Shown one piece after another: positions 42,001 to 54,000 of a DNA stretch of 64,000 nucleotides; the first letter of the stretch is position 1, and each line of letters opens with the position of its first letter. The position numbers and the translations under genes were made by a program. The stretch covers positions 1,642,507 to 1,706,506 of the forward strand of contig CH002614.1 in assembly GCA_000149265.1 (NCBI GenBank). The letters are read 5' to 3'. This stretch comes from Ciona savignyi (Eukaryota > Chordata > Ascidiacea > Phlebobranchia > Cionidae). The notes beneath the pieces were generated by a model that ran no database searches, was not told the DNA's origin, and saw nothing but the letters and a program-made list of their open reading frames with translations.

Positions 42001-45000
42001 AAATGATCAAAATAAACAAACATAAATAAAACCGATATGGTTATGTAATAGGATCGACGCAGTTGACCGAGTCCAATATTATTTCTCCGGAAGATTCGGC
42101 TCGTTCTTGGTTCTGCACTGGCTCGCTTATACAGCACTTGAAGGGAAGGAGGCGTTCCCGCCAGTTAGCGAAGGAACATATTATTGCGATGGTATTGATG
42201 ACAAGATCAGCGTGCACTACGAGCGACCAGTACGAGTCCGGGGCGAGGAGAACGCTCAGGGCCGCGATGGTGGACGACAGGAGAGCCGACGTCACGCAAA
42301 CCGCTGTGCATAGCGCCATCCTGCGGATCATGTAGACTACTTCGTTGCTGCAGTGCAGTAGCCGAAATGGACAAAAACAGGATCGGTTTTCGAGTCCTGC
42401 GCTTTTGGCCAGCGGGTATACTACCAGCATGAGCAGCGAGATTTGGAAAGCGACGTAGCTCGTTGCCATGACGATGACAGGTATGACGACAGTGGACGAG
42501 TCCGTGGTTTCCAAGGACAAAATACAACCACTGTTGGTGCTATGGAGCGAATAGTTCATGGTAAAGGCAAAGACGGTGGAAATAAGAGCTGCAAATATTC
42601 CCACAATGATAGACGCGCTGATGAAGCGAAGGGTCTTGCTGCTGTAGTTCCTCAAAAGCGGATCCGAGTAAAACGAGCGCTGTCGCATCCAAAGCAGCGT
42701 GTATGCGCTCAATGAGCCGATGCAGTAGAACGCTGATATCAAGTGTGTGTATGCTTCACACCAGCCGTCCGACACTTTGCCGAATCTGAGCTCAAGCTGC
42801 TCTGACAAGCAGGACAAAAGCGACACCATAGCGGATAGAAGGCACAGTCGGTTGGTCCACGATCGCGCACATCTAGTTTGCTTATATTCAAATATGGCGA
42901 GCGCTAAGAGCAGATAGCCGGATATCAAAGTGAGAAACGCGGTGATGGTGTTTCCAAGAAGTTCTCCTTGTAACCCAACACTCGGGAGAATTACTCTTGT
43001 GGTGTTGAGAAAAGTAGGAATTGCCGTCATGGGCAATAGTCATTGCAGAATCACAAAACCTACAGCCTTTCCTACACAATTTGCTGTCACGAAAACATGC
43101 CCCTTTTCCTGTTTAAAACCAAAAAACAGACTTAACAATTACCTTGTAGTTTTCCAAGATACTATAAATATAACATTTTCTCATAAATAAAAAGTTAAAA
43201 TATCTCTCCAGGATATAGAAAGAAGTAAAGACAGGTAACAGCAACAATATCTAGACTCTCTTAGTTGGAAGTGCTTGTGGCTGCGTCTAAAAATAGAACG
43301 GAAGCCATATCCCTTCCCCCACCCACATACCATCACTTACCTATAACTCTTTAGCAGTCGGCTAAATCTGGAATAACGCTAAAACTGTTTATTGTCCACG
43401 CTTATACGGTTTTCTGGTACGGCAGAACTAATTGCGCGTATTTTTTTTTCTGCTACGAACTTATTATCATAATAAGCATCGATACAAACCAGCAAAACAA
43501 TGCCCGACGTTGCCGACGTATAGCAAATCGTATAATAAAGCTCTAAGACAACGTTCAATGACTAAGGTTTCGGCATAGCATGGCCTGAATTGTACCTGTT
43601 GTCTATTACGTCTTAAGTGCAATGATATGATAAACAAATATCTTGTCTGACGGCTCGCACGCGTGTCGGGTTAGATAAGGACCCTTTGCCCTTCCTATAT
43701 AACAAGTATGTGTATCTGATGGATGTTTACATTTCAATTTCATCCACAATTCACGAAAAACTCTACTTGGAATCGAAAAGTTTTATAGCAGAATTGGAAA
43801 ACCTGGTTTCTGTATGAGAACTACTATCTAAAGTTTACCGACGCAAAAACGACGGAGACTCAAATCTATTCATGCGCGTCACTGTTTATGCTGCCTTGTT
43901 TATGCAAATAATGCAGATGTCTAGATAACGACATACTGCACTTGCATTCAAAACTATTCTAGAATACACTAGAATGTACTAGAATATACTAGATTATACT
44001 AAAAAATACTAGAGTATACTAAATATCCTAATACCGGTGTGTTTATCCCTATACAGGTCCTTTCATTTCAAAGATTTATACAAAACCAAACGTCTAACCT
44101 TGCAGCACTGAGCTCACTATGTTTAGCGCGAGTTTGGAGATCTTATTTTCTAACTCGGCGTAATGGTCCTTCTCCGTTAGATCTGTGGACTGCTGACGCT
44201 CCTTCATTACCTGCAGGTGGAAATCGGTGAATAACTGGGAAGCGCGGTCGAATTTTCCGAAAAGTTTCACAGCGAGTTTCAGACAACACCTTCCGGTCAG
44301 GGTAACAATCAATTTCGTACGGGAAAGTCAGATAAAAAGAAAAGCACGAAAAAAAATGTGTCCTTTTTTAAATTTTTCTTGTTTAAGGAGGCCGAGAACA
44401 TAGCCAGTATCGCTATACCTTCTTCACCAAACAAAAAAGGAAATGAAAAGACGCTGAAATCCGACAAACAACAAACCAGAAGTCTTTAGCCTTGTTTACG
44501 GTTAAGTGGTTAAGTTCCGGTTTTCTGCTGAAAAACCCGCCAACGATTGTTTGTTAGCGGGTAGCAGTATTATCGGTAATTCGCGATGTAACAAAATGTG
44601 TATTTCAAGCCCAGCAATGTCTTGTTTGTGGTATGCTACTGGATTTCAGGTGTTTAATAACGTAAAAGAGGTGATTTTAAAAGAATTTGGTGAGCGATGA
44701 ATAGATGTAAACAATTCGCCTACGCACTTTTTATTTTAATCAAGTACAAAGGGATATTTTGTCAATTACTTGTTCCAGGGCCAAGTTTTTTTTCATTTTT
44801 CAAGGTCAAGCCATGTTAGGCTCGTCGTTAATATATTTTTTTATGTTAAATTCGGTATATGGTGGCGTTAACCATTCGGCGACGCGACAGTTCGAAAAAT
44901 TTTTTAAACTACGTTATAGTTTAATATTTTTTGTTAGCTTGCTTTTTGTCTTATGTTCAGTGTTTTCGTTGAAAGCGATCGCCCTCATACTCTGAGCAAT

Positions 45001-48000
45001 ATGGACGAGACTGACCACACGGTGGATCATACGAAAGTGGACTTGGAGGTACGATCGATTGTGCTAAATCTGTACGGTCGTGTGGCCGAATGGTTAATGC
45101 GACAGATACATATACCGACTAATTTAAAAAAAAAACGGTCCTATTGACGAGCCCAAAACGGGTTCGAAACTTGGCTCGGTAAAAAATAAGATTTTGTTAA
45201 ATCTAAAATCGCGCAGTCCAATTTTAATCACCACTAAGTTTTTACGAGGCTAAGGTTTTAACCCATGATGTGCTTATCATACACTTTAAAGCTTAACTTG
45301 GATTAAAAGAAGTATCTATCCAAAAACCGCAAATTCGAGTGATGAATGGTCTTACCTGTTCCACAAGCTTACACGACAGGTCGTGTATCAGGGGCTCGAT
45401 TTGTTGGTAGACCCCGCCCTCGTCCACGTTCTTGAAATCGACGTTTGAATGGACGGCGTTGAGCGCCGATCGAACGACCCGCAGAGCCAGAATGCTCAGG
45501 TCGGATGCTGTGCTTGCTCGTTGGAGGACTGACCCGTCCGTGTCAGACTGGGTTGTCACCGACGCTGTGAGAGTGGGGAATTTAGTTCGGTTAAAAATAG
45601 GCCATGGGTTCAAGTTTTACCCCATTGATGGATTTTTGCAAAGGGGGTTTAAACTACGTACGACAACTCCACTGATATTCTAGTTGGGAGGAACGGTCAT
45701 GTGGCTAAGTAGTTAACGCGAGTAATATATATCGAATTTTATCAAAAAACGTTATTATCGATGTTTCCATTATTGGTTTGAAACTAAGCACGATAGAAAA
45801 AATCAAGTTTGGAGGTAACCATTTCGTCAACCTAAAGTAACTTTTATTGCCAGTGGATATCACAGCAGGCAGTGTTTGCACGAATCGCCGGGAACCTTCA
45901 AACCAAAACATTCCAACGTTACTTACTTTCGGGAGCCTCGTCGTAAACAACATCCTTGATCATTTCCTTTGCAAGCCAACTTATCTTGCGGTTTAAAGAA
46001 GTCTCCGAAAATGTCGAACTGGAGCCGGAACTTCCCGAGGATTCGGACAGTGACGGACTAGTCGATCGCTTCTCGACGGACTGGTCGGACGTCGTTTCGA
46101 ATGCGATTATCTCGTTGACCACGGAGCCGGCCAAGTGAGCGACTCTTTCTTCCATATCAACCACTCTGAGAAGAAGAAATACCTTGAGTTCATAGTCGAT
46201 GTTGTTGTCTATGTAGGGAGTTTAGTATGGTTTAAAAAGTTCTTGTTTATCCCGTGTATGGGTAAAAGTAAAGGGCATATCGCACGGGAAGTCGTTAGAT
46301 CACCTCACGCGCTTACGGTGGTTTACCGAAGCTATTACATTGTGTTGAGTATGATTAAAACGTGTTCTTATTGTTTCTATCATCACATTTATCGAGTTCC
46401 AGCAATGTTTACGGAATGTCGTGCACAAGCGGGGGGTTGGTTTCGATCCACATGTCGCGGTAAATAAAACCTATTTTTTTGGTTTTCTTTTTTGTCAAGC
46501 AAAGCTTTAAACCCACCATTGAATTCTTCACAATATCCAGTTTCATATTCGACTGTACCACCGTAACTGTTCGGCCACGCAAACGCTAACAAACTCGCAT
46601 CACATAAACTCTATTATACTGTGGGACTTTTAGTTTAGTTTTAACTTATTTATGTTTTAGTAATAAATATAGAAAATCAAACAAATTACGACAGGAACAA
46701 AACAGACAGAAAACGAAAAGTCGTTAAAACGCGTCATTAAAAATACCTACTTGTCAAGTGTTGCGCTGTGTGAAGATTGGAACACCTGGTTCACCACTTT
46801 GCTTGCAAGTACTTTGATGGTTTGCTCAAGGACGACTTGCGATTCCGATATATCCAAGTCCAGCTGGTAAGGAATGGTTAATTAGGTAAGTTAAGAGACA
46901 TCACCTAACATTACAAAGCACCCTTTTTAATCAGACAAAGTTTCGAAGCTATGATGGGTTAATCACTACAACTGTTTGTATGGGAAATTTGGTATATGTG
47001 TCGTTTGCGTAAACCATTCGGCGACACAACCATACAAAACAGAGTGTTATACCTAAATACGATAATTGTACGAATACCTAACCCACCTTAACGGTGTAAA
47101 GTTTAACGGTGTAAAGTTTTGGTTTTCCGTTGTTTTATATTTCCGTCTTTTTTATTATTAACCAACAATAGAGTAAAGAATATGCCATGTGCATAACACA
47201 GCCATGCATGAAAATAAATGCGGTTACACGTTATAGAAGAAACGCCAATGAGCTGACCAATATCCGTGAAGTAACTAATAGGGGGAAACAGTTGAAAGAA
47301 GTAAGGAGGGAAACTGAACAAAATAAAGTTTAGAGGCTTAAGCTTTGATTTGAAGCTGGGGTATGTTAGCGTTAAGCGTTAGTTGTGGGATTAAGTGTTT
47401 GGCGCAGAATTAGAATCAGTTGATATTTATTTCAGTTTCCCTTCTCCCTCCTTTAGTGTCACCAATGTCCGCTACACGCGGCAAAAAAGTGCTTACAAAG
47501 TGTCATGTTTTATTCTAGTCTCCTAAATTGTTCACCGTAAACCGTCATTACCGCAAGCCTAATACCGCCAAAGACAAGCGCCGCAAAATATGTTACCCTA
47601 ATGGAGAGAAGACAATAGCAAAAGACAGGAAATAGTGTGATAGCATAAACGTAAGATTGTGGTGGGCATGAGGTGAATAATAAGGGGCCATGTGTTATTT
47701 TTAGACGGGCTCATTTCTCATGTTTGTCTCTATTTTTGGGTACTATTGTATAGTGTAACATGGTTTTATAGGGTTACAATGGTTAATGGGAGAAAATTTG
47801 CAACCTTTTTATTTGCGACTGAGATTATTGCTCGTTGCGGCAACCGTCGGTCTTTGTGGCAATCATTATTTTTTATGGCAACCGTTGCATCTTGCGGCAG
47901 GCGTTTCTATTTACGGCAATCGCTGCTCCGTGCGGCAATCTCAGCGCAATAAACAACCATGCTGAATTCGCACCATATTTTCTTCTAATTCAACTTATAC

Positions 48001-51000
48001 CAAGATTGAAACGATTAAAAAAACATTTTGCTTCGTGGTGTAGGAACATATACAGTGTACTTGTTACATGATTTATAAGGTTTATCAGGACGTTGTCTTA
48101 ACGTCCTACCGTTATTCCGAGAGCTTGCAAAGTTTTCGCTTTAAAAAAAACACTACTATTTGAAATCACATATAAAACTAATTAAAAAATCCGCTATTAA
48201 AAATAAGTCTTAACAGTTTGCCAGCCAAGAGAGAACTGATTTCGAAAACTCAAATTCGTGGTTATCACGAGCATGAAAATTAGCACATCACCGAGTGTTA
48301 ATTACTGAAATTCCCCGAGAGATAAAATCTTGCGTGTTAAAATAGGCAAGCAAGACAAAACGATTATAATTAAAATGTACAAAAGGGTGTAAACTATGTG
48401 TAAAAAAGGAAATAAACAAAAGGCGTAAAACAGTGTATTAAAATTGTGTAAAAAGGTGTTGTTAAAAGTGTATAAAAGATATATATAATTGTGTATAAAA
48501 ACATACCGCAACAGACGAGCCCCCGTGCGCGTAACCTTCTCAGGTAACCGTCCAATTACCTCATGCTTACCGTCGGGTTACTGGAGCTATTGCATTGCGT
48601 GTACTATTAGTGGTAAAGATTATTAATTACACGTTATACACCGCATCCACTACAAAATACGTTTTTATTTACTGGACCAAGTTTCTAACCCATAATGAGT
48701 CCGCCTATAAAGGCGATTTTATATAGAGATCGGTTTATGTATCGATCCTATTAACCATTTCGCCACAAGAACGTACCGGTGGCTTAAAATTTACCTCGTC
48801 AGTGGAAGCATCGGGCGAACCGAACCTCACTCTGTGCTTGGGTGTTGTAGGTCGTCGTCGTTGTTGCCCGTGTGCGCCATCTTGCGGTATGTGGGTGCTG
48901 GACAATTCGAACCTAACGAAAGATAGGATATTCAGTGACCTTTTCCGTGAATAGGAAATAAAGGGAGAGTTACTAGACGGTAACGTTCATATTTTCGCGT
49001 GCCTACCGTTGGGTTATTGAATATATTACATTAAGTGTTGATAATTGTGAAAGTCTTTCAGTTTTAGTAGAACCTAATAATCCACCTACAGGCCACGTCC
49101 GCGAATTCCATGTTAGGAACCAGACATACTAATCGGTAGTGCTTAGGCAATACTCTTAAGGGACGGTTCTTAAAATCTTTAAATATATTAAAGAACACTG
49201 TAGCAATATCTTCTGTTATATGTCCAGCACCATGCAATAGGTTACCCGAGTCGTCCATAAGTTTGACTCACCGAACAGATGATTCTCGCTTTCCGGGTTT
49301 AATGGAGGCTTTCCCCGAATCCTCCAGACTGACTAGTGGAGCAATATCATCCTCATCTATGTCTAGCACTCCATCGAACAAATCCCGTATTGTACCAGGA
49401 ACCTGTAACAGGGGATTTTGCATGGGTCAAGTTACAAACGTATTGTGATGAATACGTCACTGAGTATTTGTGCAACCATTGAATCTTCTTCTCAAACACA
49501 ATGCAAAACGCATGTTACAAAATTTAAGGCCAAGGTTTAAGACTATGATGTTCTCGAACTTAACCTTTTTGATTCGTACATCAGTTTTCCATGATACATT
49601 TCCATTCGCTATGTGTGTATAGAATAAACGGCGGAAAAAAAATAATAGATATACGTTCGTTTGGATGAATGCTTAATGCGACCAATAAATATACTAATTC
49701 AATGCAAAAACGGTAATGCTGACAAGCCCATTAATGGTTTGAAACATAACCCTTAAAAATCAGAAAAGAAACGCAATAAAATCAATAAAAACCTACATTG
49801 ACATCGGGTATCCGAGAACCCGTTTTCTGCTCGTACGTTTGAAGCATCGGGAGCAAGACATCTTTGCACAAACCGATGGCTTGCTCCACGATTTGCGATG
49901 AAGCGTTGTGAATATTCGTAGATGACGTCAGCACTCCGTCCACCATGTATCGAGCGTGACCTTGTACGAGTGCGTCGTCGCATATAGTACGTGCCTGTTC
50001 GGATATGGACGGACCAGCAGGCGGAAGGGCGTCGCCGGCAGCGTGTTCCTCAGCTTCTTCTGTATGTTGTGCGGTCGGTTAGTTCGTGCTTAACCGAATT
50101 TTTTTTGTACCGGGCTGAGGTTAGAAACCATGATCGAACCACCTTAAGACTGTTTTCATATAAACAAATCGTTGTGTGTTTTGGTGGCATTAAACCACAT
50201 GCCACATGATTCGGCCACATGATCGTACAACCGAAAGGTTGTGGTATCAAAGCTAGTCTATATTGATGTCCATGGATAAGTCACACAGTGATTAAATTGG
50301 TTGCACAAAACAGTTGCTATGTTAAATGGTTCACGTCCGGCCGAATAGCTTGTGAATTGTGCCGCCTTTAACCCGAAAGGTTGCAAGATCGAAACTGACT
50401 TGTGTCCTTGCGCAGATCACTTAGCACACATCACTTGAACCCAGTGGATTAATGGGTTCTACTAAAACTAAAGGAATGCCTTAATCATACACAACACACT
50501 TCAGTAACTCCGGTAACCAGAATGTGGGCACAAAATTTGACAATACCCTAAAACGCCCTGCATATCCCATCACTAAAGATAAACTAGATATGTTATAAAA
50601 TGTTTTTCGAACCCATTAGGGCGACCATCACCTGAACTCGTGCAGCTGAAGTTGCTGGTTCGATCCCACAGCAGGTCGATCATGTTTCGTGGGACAACTG
50701 CACTGTGAAAGCCAAGGGCACTCAATTGGTGGGGTGTCATTGGCCGGGAGGTGTCTTTTTTCTTTTTGAATACTTTCCTGCAGAGGTTATAATATGATAC
50801 TCATGTTTATAATACTCTTGCTTATGATAACAATAAACCGAATAAGGAATATAGCAATATGGATTAGTTATTTAGCAGTATATAGGCAAGGCATAAAACA
50901 CAACATATGAGGCAAATAAAGTAGGCTAATGCGTAATTGCGGGGCCCATTGAGTAATCAAATAGTCCACATTATAACTCACTTCGGTTCCAAATGTCCAG

Positions 51001-54000
51001 TTTTATTCGGTTGCTGGTAGACCCTTCCCTGTTCGTTCCAGCCTCGAGCCCGCAAACTTTCTTCGATTCGTCGTTTGGATTCCTCTCGTGCGCGACGCTC
51101 TTTCTCCAAGAACTTTCTAAACTTTTCTGCAAGAAATGATTGAAACTTTATATTACAAACAATGGGGAAGAACATATAAATTGTAACCACTTTTGGATGT
51201 TGAAGCGACCGACCGCCAGCCATTAGGAGATCAAAACGAGGTATTTGCCAGCGATGGCTTGTAAATAGTTTGGATATAGAGTGTTTTAAATTAACTTCCA
51301 CCTTAGATTTTTTACTTTAAACATAACAAGACAATATAGGTATCAAGTATATATATTTTTCGACGTCCATGCTTACTTATAGTGCTATGACATTACCCTG
51401 CTGTCGAGCCAACTGGTTAGCAAAATGATCTTTCCACGATTGCACGCTCTTCTCTCGCTCCTCTTGCTCCTCCTGCATCAATTTGCTCAGCTCCGACATC
51501 TTCATTAAGTGGAAGCGTTTCTTGCGCTCGTATTTTTCAGTCAATTTCCTGGGGGGAGGGTGAAAATATATGCTATGGTCGGCGCTGGTTCCAGTTTTGT
51601 TCAAAAGTTTATTTGTCTTGAAGGTTTCCCTTAGTCCGTTCTAGTGTCGGCCACCAGTCGAAAGGTTATCTGATCGAAACTGGCGCTTATCTTAGACCGT
51701 TTGAGCATCGACCCTAAGTAAGAAAGTCAGTTGAAACCTGCAGTAAGCTAGTAGGTTGTGTCCTTGGCCAATACACTTAGTGGAAATAGCCTGAATCCAG
51801 CAGTGGATTAATAGGCTAAACTGAGATAAAAATAACTCAATCATATAAAGCACACTGAAATGACTTCGGCTATACGTACAAATTTCGGTCGGCAAAATGA
51901 TTACAATAATTCATCCACCATCAGTATGTAAATGATTCAAGTATCCATTCATCCTAGGACTACCACCTGTTCATTTATTGGTCTGACATTTTGAGTGTAC
52001 CACTTTGTATTTTGGGTACGAATGCTTTATTAGACTTAAATACATCTAGATTGCTTAAACGTTCTCGAGCCAGAAACCTTTAAATACGACCTACATCTCT
52101 CGCTCTTTAGTTTGCATCTTTTTCAGTTCTTCCAGTTCGCGGCTGCGGTAGAAATCCTCCTGGTGCTTATAAAACCTTAGTTCGTCTTTCAGCTGGCGTT
52201 CCTGTGATAACCGGCGAATTAAGTTGCATCAAGATGTGGTCAAATGGTTAACGCGGCCGATATTTATACAAACTATGCACAAACGGTATTACGGATGAGC
52301 TCGTTATGAGTTCGAAGTTTAGGTAAAAAGATGAGTGTTTAACGTGGACTTCACGAGTTGTGCTTTCGCATTGTTAAAAAAGGAAGAAAGTGCAATACAA
52401 CGCGAGGTTGTCGTCTTAAATCTTGTCACAGTGATGTGCAATATGAAAAGACTCAGCAACTGGTGGTCCATTTGACTTAAATGACAGATGCTTTTAAAAT
52501 TTGGATTATCCAAACACGACCGACACTTGACTGTCGAGGAGTGTTGCCAGAACTACATGGTAATTCCGAGTTGGGGCAAGTGTTCTTCGTTTTTTACAAC
52601 TCTGTATGTTTTTTCATGTATTTTTAGAGACGAGCTGTTAAAAAACTTCTATGCGTTAGACATTACTACCTCTTCGTCCCTGATCAGTTTTACTTTCTTC
52701 AGTTTCTCTCTCGTTGACTCTCTCCGCAACTCTTCTTTAATTCTTTGCTGCATTTCCTCCATTTTTCTATTTGCGCGAACATCTCTCTCGCGTTGAGCTG
52801 CGCGCAAAATCTTTCTTCTCTTTATATATCGGATTCTCTCCATTTCACAGCGGGCGGTCTTCGCCCATTCTATCCGTTTTGTTATTGGATTATTCGGATC
52901 CTAGACGAAAACACAGCTGTATTGTCTCTCTTAGATCTAAGTTATATACCTAAAAGGCTTTTTTAAATTATACATTGCGGATGCGTGTGTTTTAATCGAC
53001 CTATAAAACTTTACATTGTGTGTTTAAGCGTGTATACTATTATATTACAACCCAAGTTCTTTGACATTGCGTGAATATGTTACCAGAATCCCCACAGGCT
53101 ATATAGGATAGGATATTCAAGTTATATTTCATAAATGGAAAAACGCAAGGGTTGTTATCACACGGGCAATCGTCCGATTACCTCACGCGCACCGTGGGGC
53201 TACCGAGCTATTGCAGTGTGAATTGTAGGGTTTAGCTTAGACATTTCTTCAGTTTAAGGCGATCTTCTCTAAGTGTATTGCCCAAGGATACAGGAGTATG
53301 ACACACTGCGGCTGGATATGTCGAAATAACGCTATACCGTAAATCGAGCACTTAACCGTCGACCAAACGATGATGTTTTTCCTTAACCAGGCATGGCGAG
53401 GTTCACAAAATATACATTTTAATCAAAAAATAAATCAAGAACAATCCGAAGGTCATGCTAAATAAATACAGTAGAATATCACGACTTACACAAATAATGT
53501 ATTTCATAATTACCCAAATTTAAATTTTGCAGCTCGTACATATATACATAACATATATGTCTGTATAAATGACCTATAATAATAGCCATAACCTATAGTT
53601 GCTTGCAAGTACCTTTTTCTTCTGTTCTATCACATTTTTGTTGGCCTCTCTTTTTTGCTGCAGTTCCTTTTCGTATTTTTCTCGATAGATTTTATTAAAA
53701 TACTCGATACTTAGATGCTTGAGATACTGCCGGTACAGGTTGTATTCATTCAGCGAACACACCACCTAAAAGTTTGGCCAATTTAACTGGTCGGTTAGAC
53801 CTGCTGATAGCGCGGCGAATCGTCAGTCGAATAATAATGAAATAATAAAGTCTCGTGGCTATAGATAACGCGACCGATACATACCGAGTTGCATATATAT
53901 AAAAACGGTCGAAGCCCCGACCCCCTCATGGGTTTGAAATTTAACACAGTAAAAAAATAAAACCTGTCACTATAAGTTATCGGTGGTGTCATTGGCATAG

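Larger units (their letters stand above)
24030..44098 (-). other. 20-kb intron of the FSIP2-like gene holding six 7TM genes
   Basis: Exon 15 ends in phase 1 at 44099 and exon 16 begins in phase 1 at 24029. Between them I see no FSIP2-like exon, only six intronless 7TM genes on the same strand, SINEs, MITEs and minisatellites. All other introns in this gene are under about 2 kb. If instead two FSIP2-like genes exist, this stretch would be intergenic. Confidence 0.55.

Noticed and set aside
42063-42715. Long plus-strand and alternate minus-strand frames
   Set aside because: Shadows of the G/C-rich 7TM member 6.
49064-49258. Possible extra FSIP2-like exon on the minus strand
   Set aside because: Much of the frame is reversed family B/C repeat, and exons 10 and 11 already join in phase without it.
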